The position numbers were made by a program, and so were the translations under genes. The notes beneath the pieces were generated by a model that was not told where the DNA came from, did no database searches, and saw only the letters and a list, made by a program, of their open reading frames with translations. A DNA stretch of 64,000 bases from Leptidea sinapis (Eukaryota > Arthropoda > Insecta > Lepidoptera > Pieridae), in NCBI RefSeq assembly GCF_905404315.1, contig NC_066310.1:2046001-2110000 (forward strand). Reading direction: 5' to 3'. Numbering within the stretch: the first letter of the stretch is position 1; every line of letters starts with the position of its first letter. Below are positions 22,850 to 33,710 of the stretch, one piece after another.

Positions 22850-23070
22850 AGAACGTTCGCACAGTTTCACTCGCGAGGTGTACGTCCGTACAGAGTTGCG
22901 CTCGTTCAAAGTTTGAGTGGACCGGTCGAGCGTGTTAGTATATACGGGGCGGCAAGTGTTCTGATTGGTGGACAGCGCCGCGCCCGCTCTACGTCACGCT
23001 TGAAAGCCTGTCGTACTTTTTTATGGCAAAAAAAAAAGTTTTACGACCGCGCGGGGGCTGCGATTTTTTT
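22850..23070. promoter_or_regulatory. CpG-rich island in AT-rich DNA (possible promoter or element end)
   Basis: Unusually CpG-dense for this window: GTACGTCCGTACAGAG, ACCGGTCGAGCGTG, GACAGCGCCGCGCCCGC, ACGACCGCGCGGGG. It includes a palindromic GTACGTCCGTAC-like start. It could be an unmethylated promoter region or the 5' end of an element. No TATA box or initiator is convincing and no coding exon follows. Confidence 0.3.
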
Positions 23071-23957
23071 GCAGTCTTTAAAACTAATCGTGTAACTGTT
23101 AGATTGCGTTTTATGTTACCTGGGGATATAACGACCCAACAGACATTTGTTTTAGTTCTGTATGGGAAGTACTAAGTTTTCCATTTATTTACAATCGATT
23201 ATTGTTCTGTTACTTTGTTGACTATTGTTTTACAAGGAAATTATGTTTTCAAGTTGATTATTTCTTCATTAGAAAGTATTTTAACGTATTCGTTGTGGTG
23301 ATCTCGTCATGTAGAGACGAAGGATAAAAACTAATAAATAACTTTGTAGAGAGTGTTAATATTTCAGGTTAGGTCAAGCTTATTCAAATTAAAAATAAGG
23401 TAAAAGTTATTTATGCAACGGTTGTGTAATAAAAGGTATTGAAAGACGAATGTGGGTTAATAATAGTGAGTGTGATAATAGTATCACATGAGTGTTTTAA
23501 TTATGAACAGTTGCATACAAGACTTTATCTACACCTATAATATGAATCCTCTATTAAAGATTCTGAAACAGCTAGCTTTCTTCTAACATTAAAAAAGCCA
23601 GTCCTACTAACCATAATATCATCCAAAGGAGTGTTATTATGAAAACGGATGATATAATGTTCTACTGAATTTAATTACAACGCTCGTTGGGATGATTTAA
23701 CATTGGGTGTTTTAATGTTGGCAATAAGCTAAATGTTTTAGAATTTTTAATAGAGAGTTTAAAGCATGGAAGTAGATAAAAAGTTAAAACCAACACCATC
23801 AAGGGGTCAAACCTTTCCCATATATAAAAGTGCAACCTAATATTAGTGCAACAAGTGTAAGTCATTTTCGTTGCTCTCCATGTAAACAGATATCCATTTT
23901 AATACATAGAGCTTCTTTATAAGTCAGATATAATATGTCGCGATTCTTGTTTTTATG
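23071..23957. other. unassigned AT-rich DNA
   Basis: No gene or repeat recognised. Confidence 0.35.
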
Positions 23958-24168
23958 ACAGATGGCCGTTGGAGCAGTAAAATCCTCGAATGGCGACCGC
24001 GTACCGGAAGACGCAGTGTTGGTAGACAAGATGGACCGAATATCTGGTCAAGAACGCCGGAATACGTTAGATGAGGGCAGCGCAGGACCGTTCGTCGTGG
24101 AAATCTTTAGGGGAGGCCTTTGTCCAGCAGTGGACGTCTTCCGGCTGATGATGATGATGATGATGAAA
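23958..24168 (+). mobile_element. RTE-type LINE C-terminus with ATG-repeat tail
   Basis: Encodes, with frameshifts, DGRW..KVLEWRPRTGRR, a WTE/IWSRTPEYVR remnant of the W..D-IAGIRW region, AAQDRSSWKSLGEAF and VQQWTSSG-like sequence, then a (GAT)n/(ATG)n tail from about 24148. The tail is typical of this RTE family's 3' end. Compared with 36895-37312 it is truncated further at the 5' side. Confidence 0.75.
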
Positions 24169-24173
24169 TATTG

Positions 24174-24312
24174 ACTTGGAAACAAACATCCGTGTTTATC
24201 ATACAAATATTTGGATCTACTGGTATTCGAACCTGGGACCTTAAGCTAAATTGTCCGCGTCAGTAACAACTGGTCCCTATGGGTCGTAATAAAACCATCA
24301 GATGACCCAAAA
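24174..24312 (-). mobile_element. SINE-B (tRNA-derived), partial, minus strand
   Basis: The minus strand reads GGTCCCAGGTTCGAATACC (B-box region), then AAATATTTGTATGATAAACA and GGATGTTTGTTTCCAAGTC, matching the head and body junction of SINE-B at 35636-35916. The A-box half is degraded and the distal body and ATT tail are missing. It begins within a few bases of the RTE tail on its other side. Confidence 0.6.
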
Positions 24313-24846
24313 CCTAATTTATTGCAAACTTCTGAATGACAATAAATGCCCTTGTGCTTTATTAAGCAAAATAGTAATAAAAATAATAAAAATTTCGAAT
24401 CATTATTCGAAATTTTTATAAAATTCGTAACTAAAGTTAAATAAGTTAGCATGTTTAAGTATTTGAGGAATACGTAACAAGTGACTCTACAATTTAAGTA
24501 CTACTTGTTAACATACATAAGGCAGTTTTGCAGGAGGTAATTTCGTAAGCGTTCTTACTTGTCTTTTGCGAAATCATTTTATTAAACTGCGTTTTAGCTG
24601 TTAATAATGTGTTACACATTTAATCTTTGTTGCACACTTACGAGATTGTATAAATAATGTACCTACTTACTTTTAAAATGAAACGAGACCGCGGTGGTTT
24701 ATAGATATTTTGAAAATGTTTTCTTGTTCATATTTTCAGTTGTGCTTAGTTGCCGTTAGTTAAATTAATAGTAGAGTCATAATAAGGAAAGAAATTATAA
24801 GAAGAACAATTTATTTTAAAGTGATAACCCTCACTTCTGGGATAAA

Positions 24847-25227
24847 TTATACAAATTAAATTTGTAACCAAAATTTATGAACGATGCGGGACTTGAACCC
24901 ACGACCTCTCGGGTTCCGTCTGAGCGCTCTTTCCGACTAAGCCAACCGTTCGCTTGGGTCGTAAACTTTGGTATATCTTGTTCAATTCAGGTTGTGGCTC
25001 CATCAACAGGTTCTACTTTACATTTAACCTGTAACGATAACCTGCTCAATCGTAATAATTGCATACTAGGACCTTGACTGAGAGTTGAACAAGATTTACC
25101 AAAATTTACGACCCATGCGTACTCAAACGGTTGGCTCAGTTGGAAAGAGCGCTCGGACGGAACCCGAGAGGTAGCGGGTTCGAGTCTTGCATCGTTTATA
25201 AATTTTAGTTACAAATTCAATTTATAT
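24847..25227. mobile_element. inverted repeat built from two tRNA-like heads
   Basis: Left arm 24847-24990 and right arm 25082-25227 are imperfect inverted copies of each other around a ~90-bp centre. Each arm contains a tRNA-like unit with A box (GGTTGGCTCAGTTGG on the right arm, plus strand) and B box (GGGTTCGAGTC), plus matching flanks (ATTTTAGTTACAAATT). Sequence shared by the arms extends well beyond the tRNA part on both sides. It is therefore either two SINE copies in inverted orientation or one fold-back element. The centre holds a small hairpin (ACAGGTT 25006-25012, AACCTGT 25026-25032). Confidence 0.75.
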
Positions 25228-25810
25228 AAGAAGAACATCTCCGCGATAAACAGGCGGAAGAGCCGTTACGATAGGGGGAGGAGGACGCTTATTGGCGATC
25301 ACTACGTGAGTGCGGACAGAGGAGTCGGGGTAATTACTTCTTAGTTATTAAATAATAATAATTACGTATAAAACAAATTTGTTCCAATCGATCGATTAAC
25401 TAATTATAAACTATTTTGAAATAGGTAAGTCAAATGTATTTTAAATCTCACTATTCATATTAAAAATTAAATAGTTAAATGACTTTTTAATTAAATGGAT
25501 ATAAAAAGTCACAGAAGTTTACGTAAAAAATTTGTTCTCTGGTTTGTTCGTATATGCGATGTCATTCCCTACACGCGTCTCGCGCTAAACCTGCGTCAAT
25601 CAACACTAGTAGAGATGATGTTCTCCTCAATCGGGGCCGCGCAATTTGGTAGAGTATATATTTTAGCAATATTTCTCTAAATACCTCTATCAGAAAAGCA
25701 AAATTTCGAGAATACCCTGCCCCAGTCATCTGAGAGACAAGGGCATATTTGCCCTAGCGAAACCTGTTATCAAAAGTGAGGTAATAATTCACTCCCGCCC
25801 ACAGATCTCT
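25228..25810. other. unassigned DNA
   Basis: No gene or repeat recognised; a 61-codon frame at 25495-25680 has no motif. Confidence 0.3.
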
Positions 25811-25883
25811 GCTGTAAGTCCACCGGCCACACATGGAGTATTGCTCTCATCTCCGAGTAGGGCATTCCAGTATCAGCTGGAAT
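25811..25883 (+). mobile_element. Zenon-like LINE internal scrap
   Basis: CCACCGGCCACACATGGAGT, ATTGCTCTCATCTC and CCAGTATCAGCTGGA match the coding region just upstream of the FDRVQRRAAR motif of the LINE (residues like RPHMEYC...QYQLE). It lacks the 3' tail, so it is a rearranged fragment. Confidence 0.5.
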
Positions 25884-25954
25884 AACTCATCAAGGTAAAA
25901 TAGTTCAAATTATTTTTTTTTATGTTAAATAGTGATAAAAAAAATTAACAAAAA

Positions 25955-26315
25955 ACAACCGACTTCAAAAACACTAATCGAAAACAATACATGTAATATG
26001 CACTAAAATTATAAAAATAATTGCGCATTTTTATACAATCTAATTAATTAGTCTAATTTCAAGTAACGATTATTGTTATTTTTTGAATCGGTGACCTCCC
26101 GCTGCGGCCCCGCTCTCTCCTCTCGCCTCGTCACATCTCACGTGCGACACAAGCACATCTCACCTATAACTATGTAGTTACAAACCTACATTGATTGACA
26201 CCGACTCCAAAAATCGTAATCGTTACTAATCGTAATCAATAATCGTTACTAGAATTAGATATAAAATACCGACGAATTGAGAATCTCCTCCTTTTTTGAA
26301 ATCGGTTAAAAACGA
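25955..26315. mobile_element. candidate inverted-repeat element (CCGACTTCAAA termini)
   Basis: AACCGACTTCAAAAA near 25960 is answered by TTTTTTGAAATCGGTT at 26293-26308, giving ~15-bp inverted termini with one mismatch around a ~350-bp body. The body includes CGGTGACCTCCCGCTGCGGC and repeated AATCGTAATC strings. The end of the window (63947-64000) begins another copy. I know similar CCGACTTC-ended repeats from Lepidoptera. No coding capacity. Confidence 0.55.
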
Positions 26316-26420
26316 GAAAGACTGATGTTTCCTGCAGCTCAGGAGACATTTAAGCAGCAAGCAAGCAACATTCTGAAATCCTATGATTAGTTGAGAGTGG
26401 GGGTGCCATGAGAATCTCAG

Positions 26421-26519
26421 CTCTCAGAATTTTGTGTTCAATCAATAATACCAAGCGGCGCTGCATTGTAATGGGCAGGCCGTATCACTTCTTGCTCATC
26501 TCGTCACGTCATAAAAAAT
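26421..26519 (+). mobile_element. Rep-A 3' fragment
   Basis: TCTCAGAATTTTG, then AAGCGGCGCTGCATTGTAAT, GGGCAGGCCGTATCA and GTCATAAAAAATA. The hairpin loop is altered and about 12 bp of the ATCAGCTGAA region are lost. Confidence 0.7.
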
Positions 26520-26715
26520 ATAAACTTAATATGCCTATTACTCTGCTTAATCAGATTACAAACTCAATGTTAGGCGAAGTAGGTATATGGTTCTACAAGA
26601 GAATACCAGAAAACATGCAAACGATATGACGTGTTGTAAAATTCAAAAGAATTGTTTAAAATCCTTGTGCGCTCGCCATAAGGCAAAATTTTACTAATGC
26701 GTATGTAAATAGAAT

Positions 26716-26755
26716 CCGGATGAGTTTGTTACGCCCGTGCTGTTCAGATATCCTC
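26716..26755 (+). mobile_element. family E scrap
   Basis: CCGGATGAGTTTGTTACGCC and CGTGCTGTTCAGAT match the GCCCGCTGAGTTTGTTGCGC region of family E only. Confidence 0.3.
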
Positions 26756-27129
26756 ATCCTCGATTCTCTTCGTTGCTAGTTTCTGGCCTCAATATAACTT
26801 TGTCTTTCATCGCTTTATTATTATTATTATTATTGCTTTGCCAGTAATAAAGCACGTTAGCAGAAACCTGATCAAGTTTTATTATTTCGAGTAATAGCTG
26901 CAGAGAGTTGAATTAGGCCGCATTTCAAATTACAAGGATAAATAGTTTGCAATCAATCACTCAGTCACAGTGACTATAATTATATCTAACCTTTTTGTAT
27001 AATATCTGACGCACTGTGCGGTACCAAGAATTTATTATTACTTGTAGATATTTCAATGAAGTTCATATTAGGTACCTGTAATGATGGAAAATTTAAAAGA
27101 TATTTGAGAGCATTTGATTTGACATTAAC
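26756..27129. other. unassigned DNA with a short ATT microsatellite
   Basis: A run of about six ATT units lies at 26817-26836. Nothing else recognised. Confidence 0.4.
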
Positions 27130-27400
27130 TTCTAACTGTGTTTACAATACTATGATTACATAAAATTAAAACTTTCATTACGGGAAAGCGTACCAAGAAT
27201 ACTGGCAGCATTTCCGCCTTGGATAGCTAGGCTGATCCGTTGAAATAGTTGCCAGCGCTTGGGTTTCCAGGTAGCCTTTTATTGAGGCGCGAAGAGAGTA
27301 CTTTTTAAATTGTCCACGCCCTTTGGGGCCCACGGGCCAAGTGTCTCAACACCAAACGGCACAAAAATGTATAACTCACTGAGACAGATATAAGATTTGC
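27130..27400 (-). mobile_element. family R LINE-like C-terminus, copy 2
   Basis: Direct paralogue of 16985-17230. Minus-strand residues FVPFGVETL, GPWAP-like, QRISLAIQ and GNAASILGTLPRNESF are recognisable with one frameshift. It retains more of the upstream ...VETLGPWAPK.V... segment, which supports a conserved coding domain in the parent element. Confidence 0.5.
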
Positions 27401-27430
27401 GACGCTTGCTGTCTTTTGTTATAATAATAT

Positions 27431-27706
27431 TATGAGAAAAACTGACAGTGATACACCCTGTCCATTACATTGGTGTGTCGCTCATGATTTTTGATTGAAT
27501 CCAAAATTTTGAGCGACATCATAATAAGTGCGCTTGCCACCCTGCGACATTAGTTGTTAGATCTCTTTAGCCCAATAATTTCAATAGCAAGGGCACCTTT
27601 AAATCAAAACACAATAATGTTTGTACATTACTGTGTGATGGAAGGAAAATGCGCCTCTGTGACCAACCAACCTATTGGGCATCCTGTGCTAAGAATCCTC
27701 CCACTT
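27431..27706 (-). mobile_element. Rep-A, old diverged copy
   Basis: Recognisable only by order of landmarks: CCCTGTCCATTACAT, a weakened hairpin (GTCGCTCA...TGAGCGACAT), AATAATG...CATTACTG and GGCATCCTGTGC, ending CCTCCCACTT. The large divergence shows that the family has been active over a long period. Confidence 0.65.
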
Positions 27707-29361
27707 ATTAAATATGCAAAGAACTAAAAAGTCTCACACTCGAATTTATTATATTCTTTAGAAGGTTTAGTATTTTAAAAGATAGCTATGATATAATAAA
27801 TGTATGAAAGATACTCTAACGTACTTAACATACCAATACGATATGAGAGAACACCAGATAAGAAAAATATAGATATAATGATAAATGGTAAAACTAACAC
27901 ATTGAAGATTTGCTGATGATAAGTGTTATTTACTATAACAATCTCAAACAAAGGTACAGAATTACAAAAGGAAGGGCTTTCAATAAACATGAACAAGACC
28001 AAGTTAATGGGGATTGCTCAAGAAACTATCATTCTGAAAATAATTAATTGCAAGCAAGATGCAAATGCACAATGGTGCACAGAATAAATATAGAGGTCAT
28101 ACAATATCATTAAATAATTGGCAAAATGTAGAAATAAAAAAAAATCAGTGAAACTGTGCTGAAAATTAAAGACAAAGGTAGACCTATTATCTTGGTAACA
28201 TAGTATTTCGTGAGCTGTATCAACCCCATGCTAACTATAGGTCTTGAATAGAAGACATACTATGAAAATAAAAAAAGCACAGTAAAATATCAAACTTAAT
28301 TTTTAAAAGATTAGGTTTATAGATGAGATATCAAATCAAGATATAAGGCAAACAACTACATTGCAAGATGTAGCAAGAGTAACGAAAAGTGTGAAATGAA
28401 TGAGGGATGAAGGATGAGGGATGCTAAAGAAGCTTTTGCCTTTGAAGGGACCTACTCTGAACCCATTCAACAGTTGACAAAAACCTTTGGAAGTAATAGA
28501 GGTAGGGCTTTGCTGAACAGAGGGATCAAATAACATTAACAAATGTGTTCCGTAAATTGTAAATAAATAAATTTAAAATATTGTTCACCAATGGGAGACA
28601 GTGAGATATATCTGACGAGGGTGCAATTTGTACGCTCGAGAAAAAGAGAAGGGCCTTAATATACCCGAGCATAGGAATTGTGTTTTTGCCTAAGTGATAC
28701 ATAATCCTTTCTTCGTAGGTGCAGCTAACCATATTACTTTAAGATTTGCAAGTATAAATTGTATGTAATGAACAAAGAGATATAGGAAGTCTTTTTAACA
28801 GCCATTAAAATAAAGGTTAATAACACATGGTTTGTATGTAACTTCTATTTTGCTAGTATCAAAGTCCACAAAATATTTTTTCGGCCTAACATTTTTGATA
28901 GGCGCCATGAAGATTGTGCTGAATTAGTCGAGATATAAAACTAAGCTGGACTAGGAGACGTAGAACTAAATATTTGTTTATTAAACAAAACCTTATCAGC
29001 AACTTGTTACTGAATCAGACATAGATAATGAGATACAGCTCGTGATATCATATATACAATAATCTGTCTTTTCAGTATGAGTAAGGCAAAAACTTTGGAA
29101 TTGTTGCTTTTGTAGTTTATTGGCATTTTAAATGACTTTATTAAATTGAGCATTATATTGCATTAGAACTGGAAAACTACAAGTGTAGTGGTCGTTTGAT
29201 GGGTTATGAAATGAAATATAAAGTTTGATCAAAAGCCTATTCTTCAAGAAGTTTACCAGCGGAAGGGTTCTTTGCGGATGCGCTGGCTGTATTTGTAATA
29301 CAACATCGCCTTTCTCGGCCTTCAAGCAGTAATTGCAAGATCTATTTGTATTTCGATTTAA
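27707..29361. other. unassigned AT-rich DNA
   Basis: No gene or repeat recognised in about 1.65 kb; the short frames on the minus strand carry no motifs. Confidence 0.3.
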
Positions 29362-29530
29362 ATGGCACCGTAGCTAGAGATAATAGAAATTGCTGGTCTT
29401 ATTAGACTTAACATCTTATGTCTGAAAGTGACGAGCGCAGTAATTGCGATGTCGCTCAGAATTAGGATGTTTCTAGAATCCTGAGCGGCACTACGTTGTA
29501 TTGGGCAGGGCGAATCTCTTACCATTCCAC
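29362..29530 (+). mobile_element. Rep-A internal-3' fragment
   Basis: From CACCGTAGCTAG through GACTTAACATCTTATGTCTG, the long hairpin and GGGCAGGGCGAATC, stopping at TTACCATTCCACTGG before the tail. Both ends are lost. Confidence 0.7.
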
Positions 29531-29636
29531 TGGTACCGGTCGCTCGCTCGAAGTTTTTATGCTGCCATTTACCTAATTGAAGAACATCTCGAAATTGTAA
29601 ATTAAAACCGTGTTATTCCAAAAACCTACCCTAGAC

Positions 29637-30010
29637 TTTTTATGGGAGAGGATGAACCAGCGTACGGGTTACTGTACGGGCTTTGTGAATGTACTCAAGT
29701 CGTATCGTCCTGGAAACACCGCACAAGGAAGCCCTATTCCTAGTTTCGTTGTGCGTGTAAGAATGTTCGTTGAAAACCGCACTATAATGTCAGACATCCA
29801 GATGGAAGGGAAGATACCAAAGTTTGTGGCAATGCAAATGCAACGCCAAGTGATCTAGACATCCATAAAGCATTTGGCCCCTCATCATTCGAGCAGCTCT
29901 GCGTTGCACGCGGTCATATGATTCGAGCTGATACTGGGTTGCGCCAGAACAGAGATAAAAACAAAACTCCATATAATGTGGCCGAACCTGAAGTATTGCC
30001 GTAAGTCTTA
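29637..30010 (-). mobile_element. Zenon-like LINE C-terminus, internally deleted
   Basis: The minus strand encodes GATQYQLESYDRVQRRAARMM upstream and HLDV, then STVRFS-like and VFPGRYD-like residues downstream. The intervening segment ending in NLIPAAEFH is deleted. It extends further upstream than most copies (to CTCCATATAATGTGGCC). The T-run at 29637 marks the tail. Confidence 0.65.
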
Positions 30011-30234
30011 TGACATCGTATGATATATAATTTGCATCTCAACGCCAGATGAATTCATTCCACCAGTATCTTGAGAATCAATGATATATTAAAAGCCTCC
30101 ACAATACATTGGTATGCCGATGAATGTATTGGAGATGTCGTATACACCGGCCATGCAAGACTCTTTCGGGAAATCGTCGACAAGTGGCAAACCAGATACT
30201 TGTGCCTTATTGTAACTAATATAATAATCTAGGT
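30011..30234. other. unassigned DNA
   Basis: Nothing recognised. The upstream part of the neighbouring LINE may run into it. Confidence 0.25.
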
Positions 30235-30335
30235 TAAATTATGATGGAAGTTGGTTTTCACTTTATTTTGTTGAGTCCGGTCACGCTCGGCTATGAAACT
30301 CTCATTCGGGTAAACTCGGCTCGAGGTGAAGTCTT
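30235..30335 (+). repeat. family G repeat, copy 2
   Basis: Direct paralogue of 3925-4085, with GGTCACGCTCGGCTATG and GGGTAAACTCGGCTCGAGG. Class unknown. Confidence 0.45.
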
Positions 30336-31539
30336 AAGCACACACTGTCTTTATACACAATTCAAATATTTATTATTACATAATCATCTGATAAATCGCA
30401 AAAGGGCTGGCAAGGGCATAATATTCCATAGGACATTATTTACATAGATATACATTCATTTCCTCGCAATCTAGTTTTCCTACTTCCTGAAAGTGGTTTT
30501 AATTTTTTTCCTTAGAACATATTGATTATATACTATTTAACGATTATTTTTGGTTGTTTTAATTGCAGAAAGTGTTAGTTTTTTAACCTACATGCGACCT
30601 TGTACCTACATTATGCGATCATTTAAAAAAATTCCAAGTATTTAGTAAGTAGGCAGGATCTTCCACCATGGGACAGCCATCGCTTTACTCGACCAGGTAT
30701 TCTTGCCGGAAATATCTGCTGATTGGATTGCTAACATATATTATCTTCTCTTATATACAGCAAATATATCTATATTAACATCTATCGATCAAAAATACAT
30801 AAAGCAACATTAATAACTTAACTGACAACCTATCTTCGTGCAGCCATTACAGTTTTACCGAATATTTTTCCTTGTCATTACTATGTAATATTCCGTTAAA
30901 TTTCCCACATAAATAAATATTTATTCCGTAATTGGTTTATAAATTAATCTCACTATCTAAATGTGAGGAATGACGTGGGTTGGGTGAATTCATTTCTTAT
31001 TTTTTATGCATTAACACCTGGGTTTTGCTGATTTTTGCATAAATTTTTTCCATTACGGTCTTTGTTATTGAAAAAGGTTTAATCTCAAGTTACAGATTTG
31101 CCAGACACGTTAGTGACGTTAGTCCGTGTTTATTTTTTCGCTTATTAATGACTTTTTAATAAGGGTTTATTTTATATTTATATTTCTTCTGATTATGCAC
31201 CGATGCGTTTTTTATTATTTTATTTGAGTCGTAATTTATGAACATTATTATGGTACTTGAATCGGCATATTGTGATTTGGATATTTCATTCAGAAGTAGG
31301 GAAATGTGCTTAAAAATACAAATTTAAGCCATTTAAATATTTTTTCTTGATAGGATGAAATTGAAGAGAAGTCCTATTTTTTCATTGGCATATATATACA
31401 GATATTTTAAGCAAATTAGATATTTTCAACAACTGGTTTGACTTATTCAAGCTCCATATTATAATTATAAAAATGTAAAACTTATAAAAAAAAATATTTA
31501 ATTAAATAGATGTACCTCGCTTTTATACGGTTCTTTAAT
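30336..31539. other. unassigned AT-rich DNA
   Basis: No gene or repeat recognised. Confidence 0.35.
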
Positions 31540-31820
31540 TAAAAATGTCCTGATGTTTGTTTCGAGTGAACTTCTAAACTAATGAACGGATTTTAATGGG
31601 GATTACTTCATGGAGTGCAGTTTAGTCCAACTCGAGAGAGGATAGTTATTTATTTTCGATTTGGAACCCATGATTATTTTTATTTCCAATATTTGTTTTG
31701 TATAAACATATTTTCTATGAGAGAATTTATTGACGCATGGTTTGACAGTTCTGCTGTGAAACAATTTCATTATAACGACAGGGAGCATAATTTTTCTTTC
31801 TAGCATAATCTGTCGGGTAA
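31540..31820 (+). mobile_element. Helitron-related fragment (third body type), H3
   Basis: Carries the body shared with H9 and H10: TTAATGGGGATTACTTCATG, ATTTTCTATGAGAGAATTTA, GACAGTTCTGCTGTGAAAC and CAGGGAGCAT. After that it jumps to CTGTCGGGTAAG, so the region before the 3' hairpin is deleted and the CTAG end is lost. The two short opposing frames across it are not genes. Confidence 0.65.
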
Positions 31821-33004
31821 GATAGTTTTTATATATTTTTTAGTTTTCATATATTACACGTTACACGGGGCATCGATCTAAAATATAAGATTGCAGTCGA
31901 CGTTAGAATAAGATAAGATAATACAAACAGAACTATGTCAAGGTGTAGGTGTTGTCTGTGTGTCTGGCCGGCTGAGGTAACAGCGATACATCAATGCGTC
32001 ATTTTCGGACGTAGTGGTGGTAGGGAGTGATAGTTGCAAGAAGCCATGATGCAATAGTCGGACGATATTGGTAATGGCGCGCTTTTGACAGGTCCGGCGT
32101 AGGCCCGACTACATAGTATGGAGAAGTGCACCTATCGAGCATATAACTTCAAATAAAAAAAATATATTTAAATGATGCATTTAGAAATTTGTTGCTACAC
32201 TATCTTACAACATACCAATGTTATATGGCAACGTAAATGAAGATAACTTAATTAATTGGTTTATAAATTTATAATAAAATACAAAATATTTTTTTCCGGG
32301 TTGCCGATTCTCCAACGCCGACTTTTGTCTCTCGTACCAAGGACTAAAAGCGAGCTTTCCATCCAGGTGCGGAAAAAAATCGGATACGCACCACGTGAGA
32401 TAAGTAGGACATAGTCAATATTTCGCGGGTGAGAATGACCTACTTTTCTTCCTAGGTGCGTAATTTACTATACTACACAGTCAGCATATAATTTTTAAAC
32501 AACTTATTTTTAGGAAAACTAAATTTGAGTTGAATTGTTCCCCAGGCTGTTTGTTATCCAAATAATCAGATAATCAGAAATTCAAAAAGTATTCCAAAAG
32601 TATTACTAGCACTAAACAAAGTGTTTAAGGGCTCTACACAATGTCCTCTAGACGAAGATACTACTTTTTGAATAACCCTTAACGCTTACTAGCCTTTATA
32701 TATCAGAGATAAGTACTTCTTCTAAAAACACGTTAAACTTTTCAAAGCAGCAAAGAGCTACTCCAAATTAGAATACAGAGATAGAACTCGCTTATGACTG
32801 CCACGATGTAGATCGGTGCTTCATCATAATAACGCTAATGTTATGTGTTAAAAATGGTAAAAAGGTCCTTAACCATCTTCCGAAGAGTATTTTAGCTACC
32901 TAAAACTTTAACGTACAAAAAATTAAAGTGATGATGATTTAGACCCTGTTGATGGCGCCACAACTCAAGATGTTAATAGACATTATTGGTAAAGGCGCTA
33001 AAGG
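31821..33004. other. unassigned DNA
   Basis: No gene or repeat recognised in about 1.2 kb. Confidence 0.3.
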
Positions 33005-33350
33005 TTGTTTCGACAATTAAATCACTCAGTTGAGTCCATTTTGCGTGCGGTGTTAGCCAGTCAGTCCAACCAGCCCAGGTCCTTCCAGAAGTTCATAACA
33101 CTCCTGGGGTGTTCGCAGACTTCTCAGAGCACCATGTATTCACTAAGGTTTTTGCCCGTTGGTTGGCCACCCCTATACATTCCAGGATAACATCAGTAAC
33201 CGTTTCGTCCTCGACCACACAATCTCTGTAGTTAGGACTGTCTGTTACGCCGATTGTGAAAAAGTGTTTAGTTAGCAATGTGTGACCCGTTAGGGTGTCC
33301 ACTATGGTTCGGATGTCATGTCAGTTTAAGCTGATAAGTTGACGTGTCAG
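33005..33350 (-). mobile_element. LINE ORF2 C-terminus with degenerate zinc-knuckle region
   Basis: Minus-strand residues IRTIVDTLTGHTLLTKHFF, TIGVTDSPNYRDC, EDETVTDVILEC and, after a frameshift, SVMNFWKDLGWLDWL. The order LTGH..L..H, SP.CR.C, DET..H.L.EC and a final F...LGWL is the usual C-terminus of Jockey- or R1-group LINEs after the reverse transcriptase. One expected Cys is Tyr and the expected His is degraded, so the knuckle is dead. The clade within the group is not fixed. Confidence 0.6.
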
Positions 33351-33403
33351 TGTGGGCCATACTACAGGAATAGTTTCATTCGATTTTCTACACCTTGAGA
33401 CAT

Positions 33404-33607
33404 TTATCCATCGGGTGTTGTGACCGTATCCAACAACGCATATAGCTGAAGGGCAGCGATAAGGTTGGCAATGTACCAGCCACTTGAGTTATAATCACCG
33501 CTTTGAAAGTTCATCCTCTGCATCATTCCCCAACGAACCGCTGTGTCCCTTGATCCATTACAGAGTAACCCAGTTGTTAGAGGCAACTCGTTCCGTTGAA
33601 CAGGCAT
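33404..33607 (-). other. open frame next to LINE relic, unrecognised
   Basis: A 67-codon minus frame containing RMNFQSGDYNSSGWYIANL. It lies upstream of the LINE C-terminus on the same strand and might be a diverged part of the element, but I recognise no motif. Confidence 0.2.
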
Positions 33608-33634
33608 ACCATATATAGTTATTGCGTCATTTGG

Positions 33635-33710
33635 ACGGTTGGGTAAGAGGTCAAACCGCTGAGGCGTATCCTGAGAAGCGTGGGTTTTAATCCCGCATCA
33701 TCCATAGGTT
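33635..33710 (+). mobile_element. possible tRNA-derived SINE head, degraded
   Basis: GACGGTTGGGTAAGAGGTC resembles a shortened A-box region and GGGTTTTAATCCCGCATC resembles the B-box region of the tRNA-like unit at 25120-25195. The centre differs and the B box has T for C. A weak call. Confidence 0.35.

Noticed and set aside
25120..25195. Functional tRNA gene in the inverted repeat arms
   Set aside because: Flanks duplicated with the head in both arms and mismatches in the presumed stems point to a SINE or fold-back element rather than a tRNA gene.
26817..26836. ATT run as a SINE-B tail
   Set aside because: No SINE-B body precedes it on either strand; it is a plain microsatellite.
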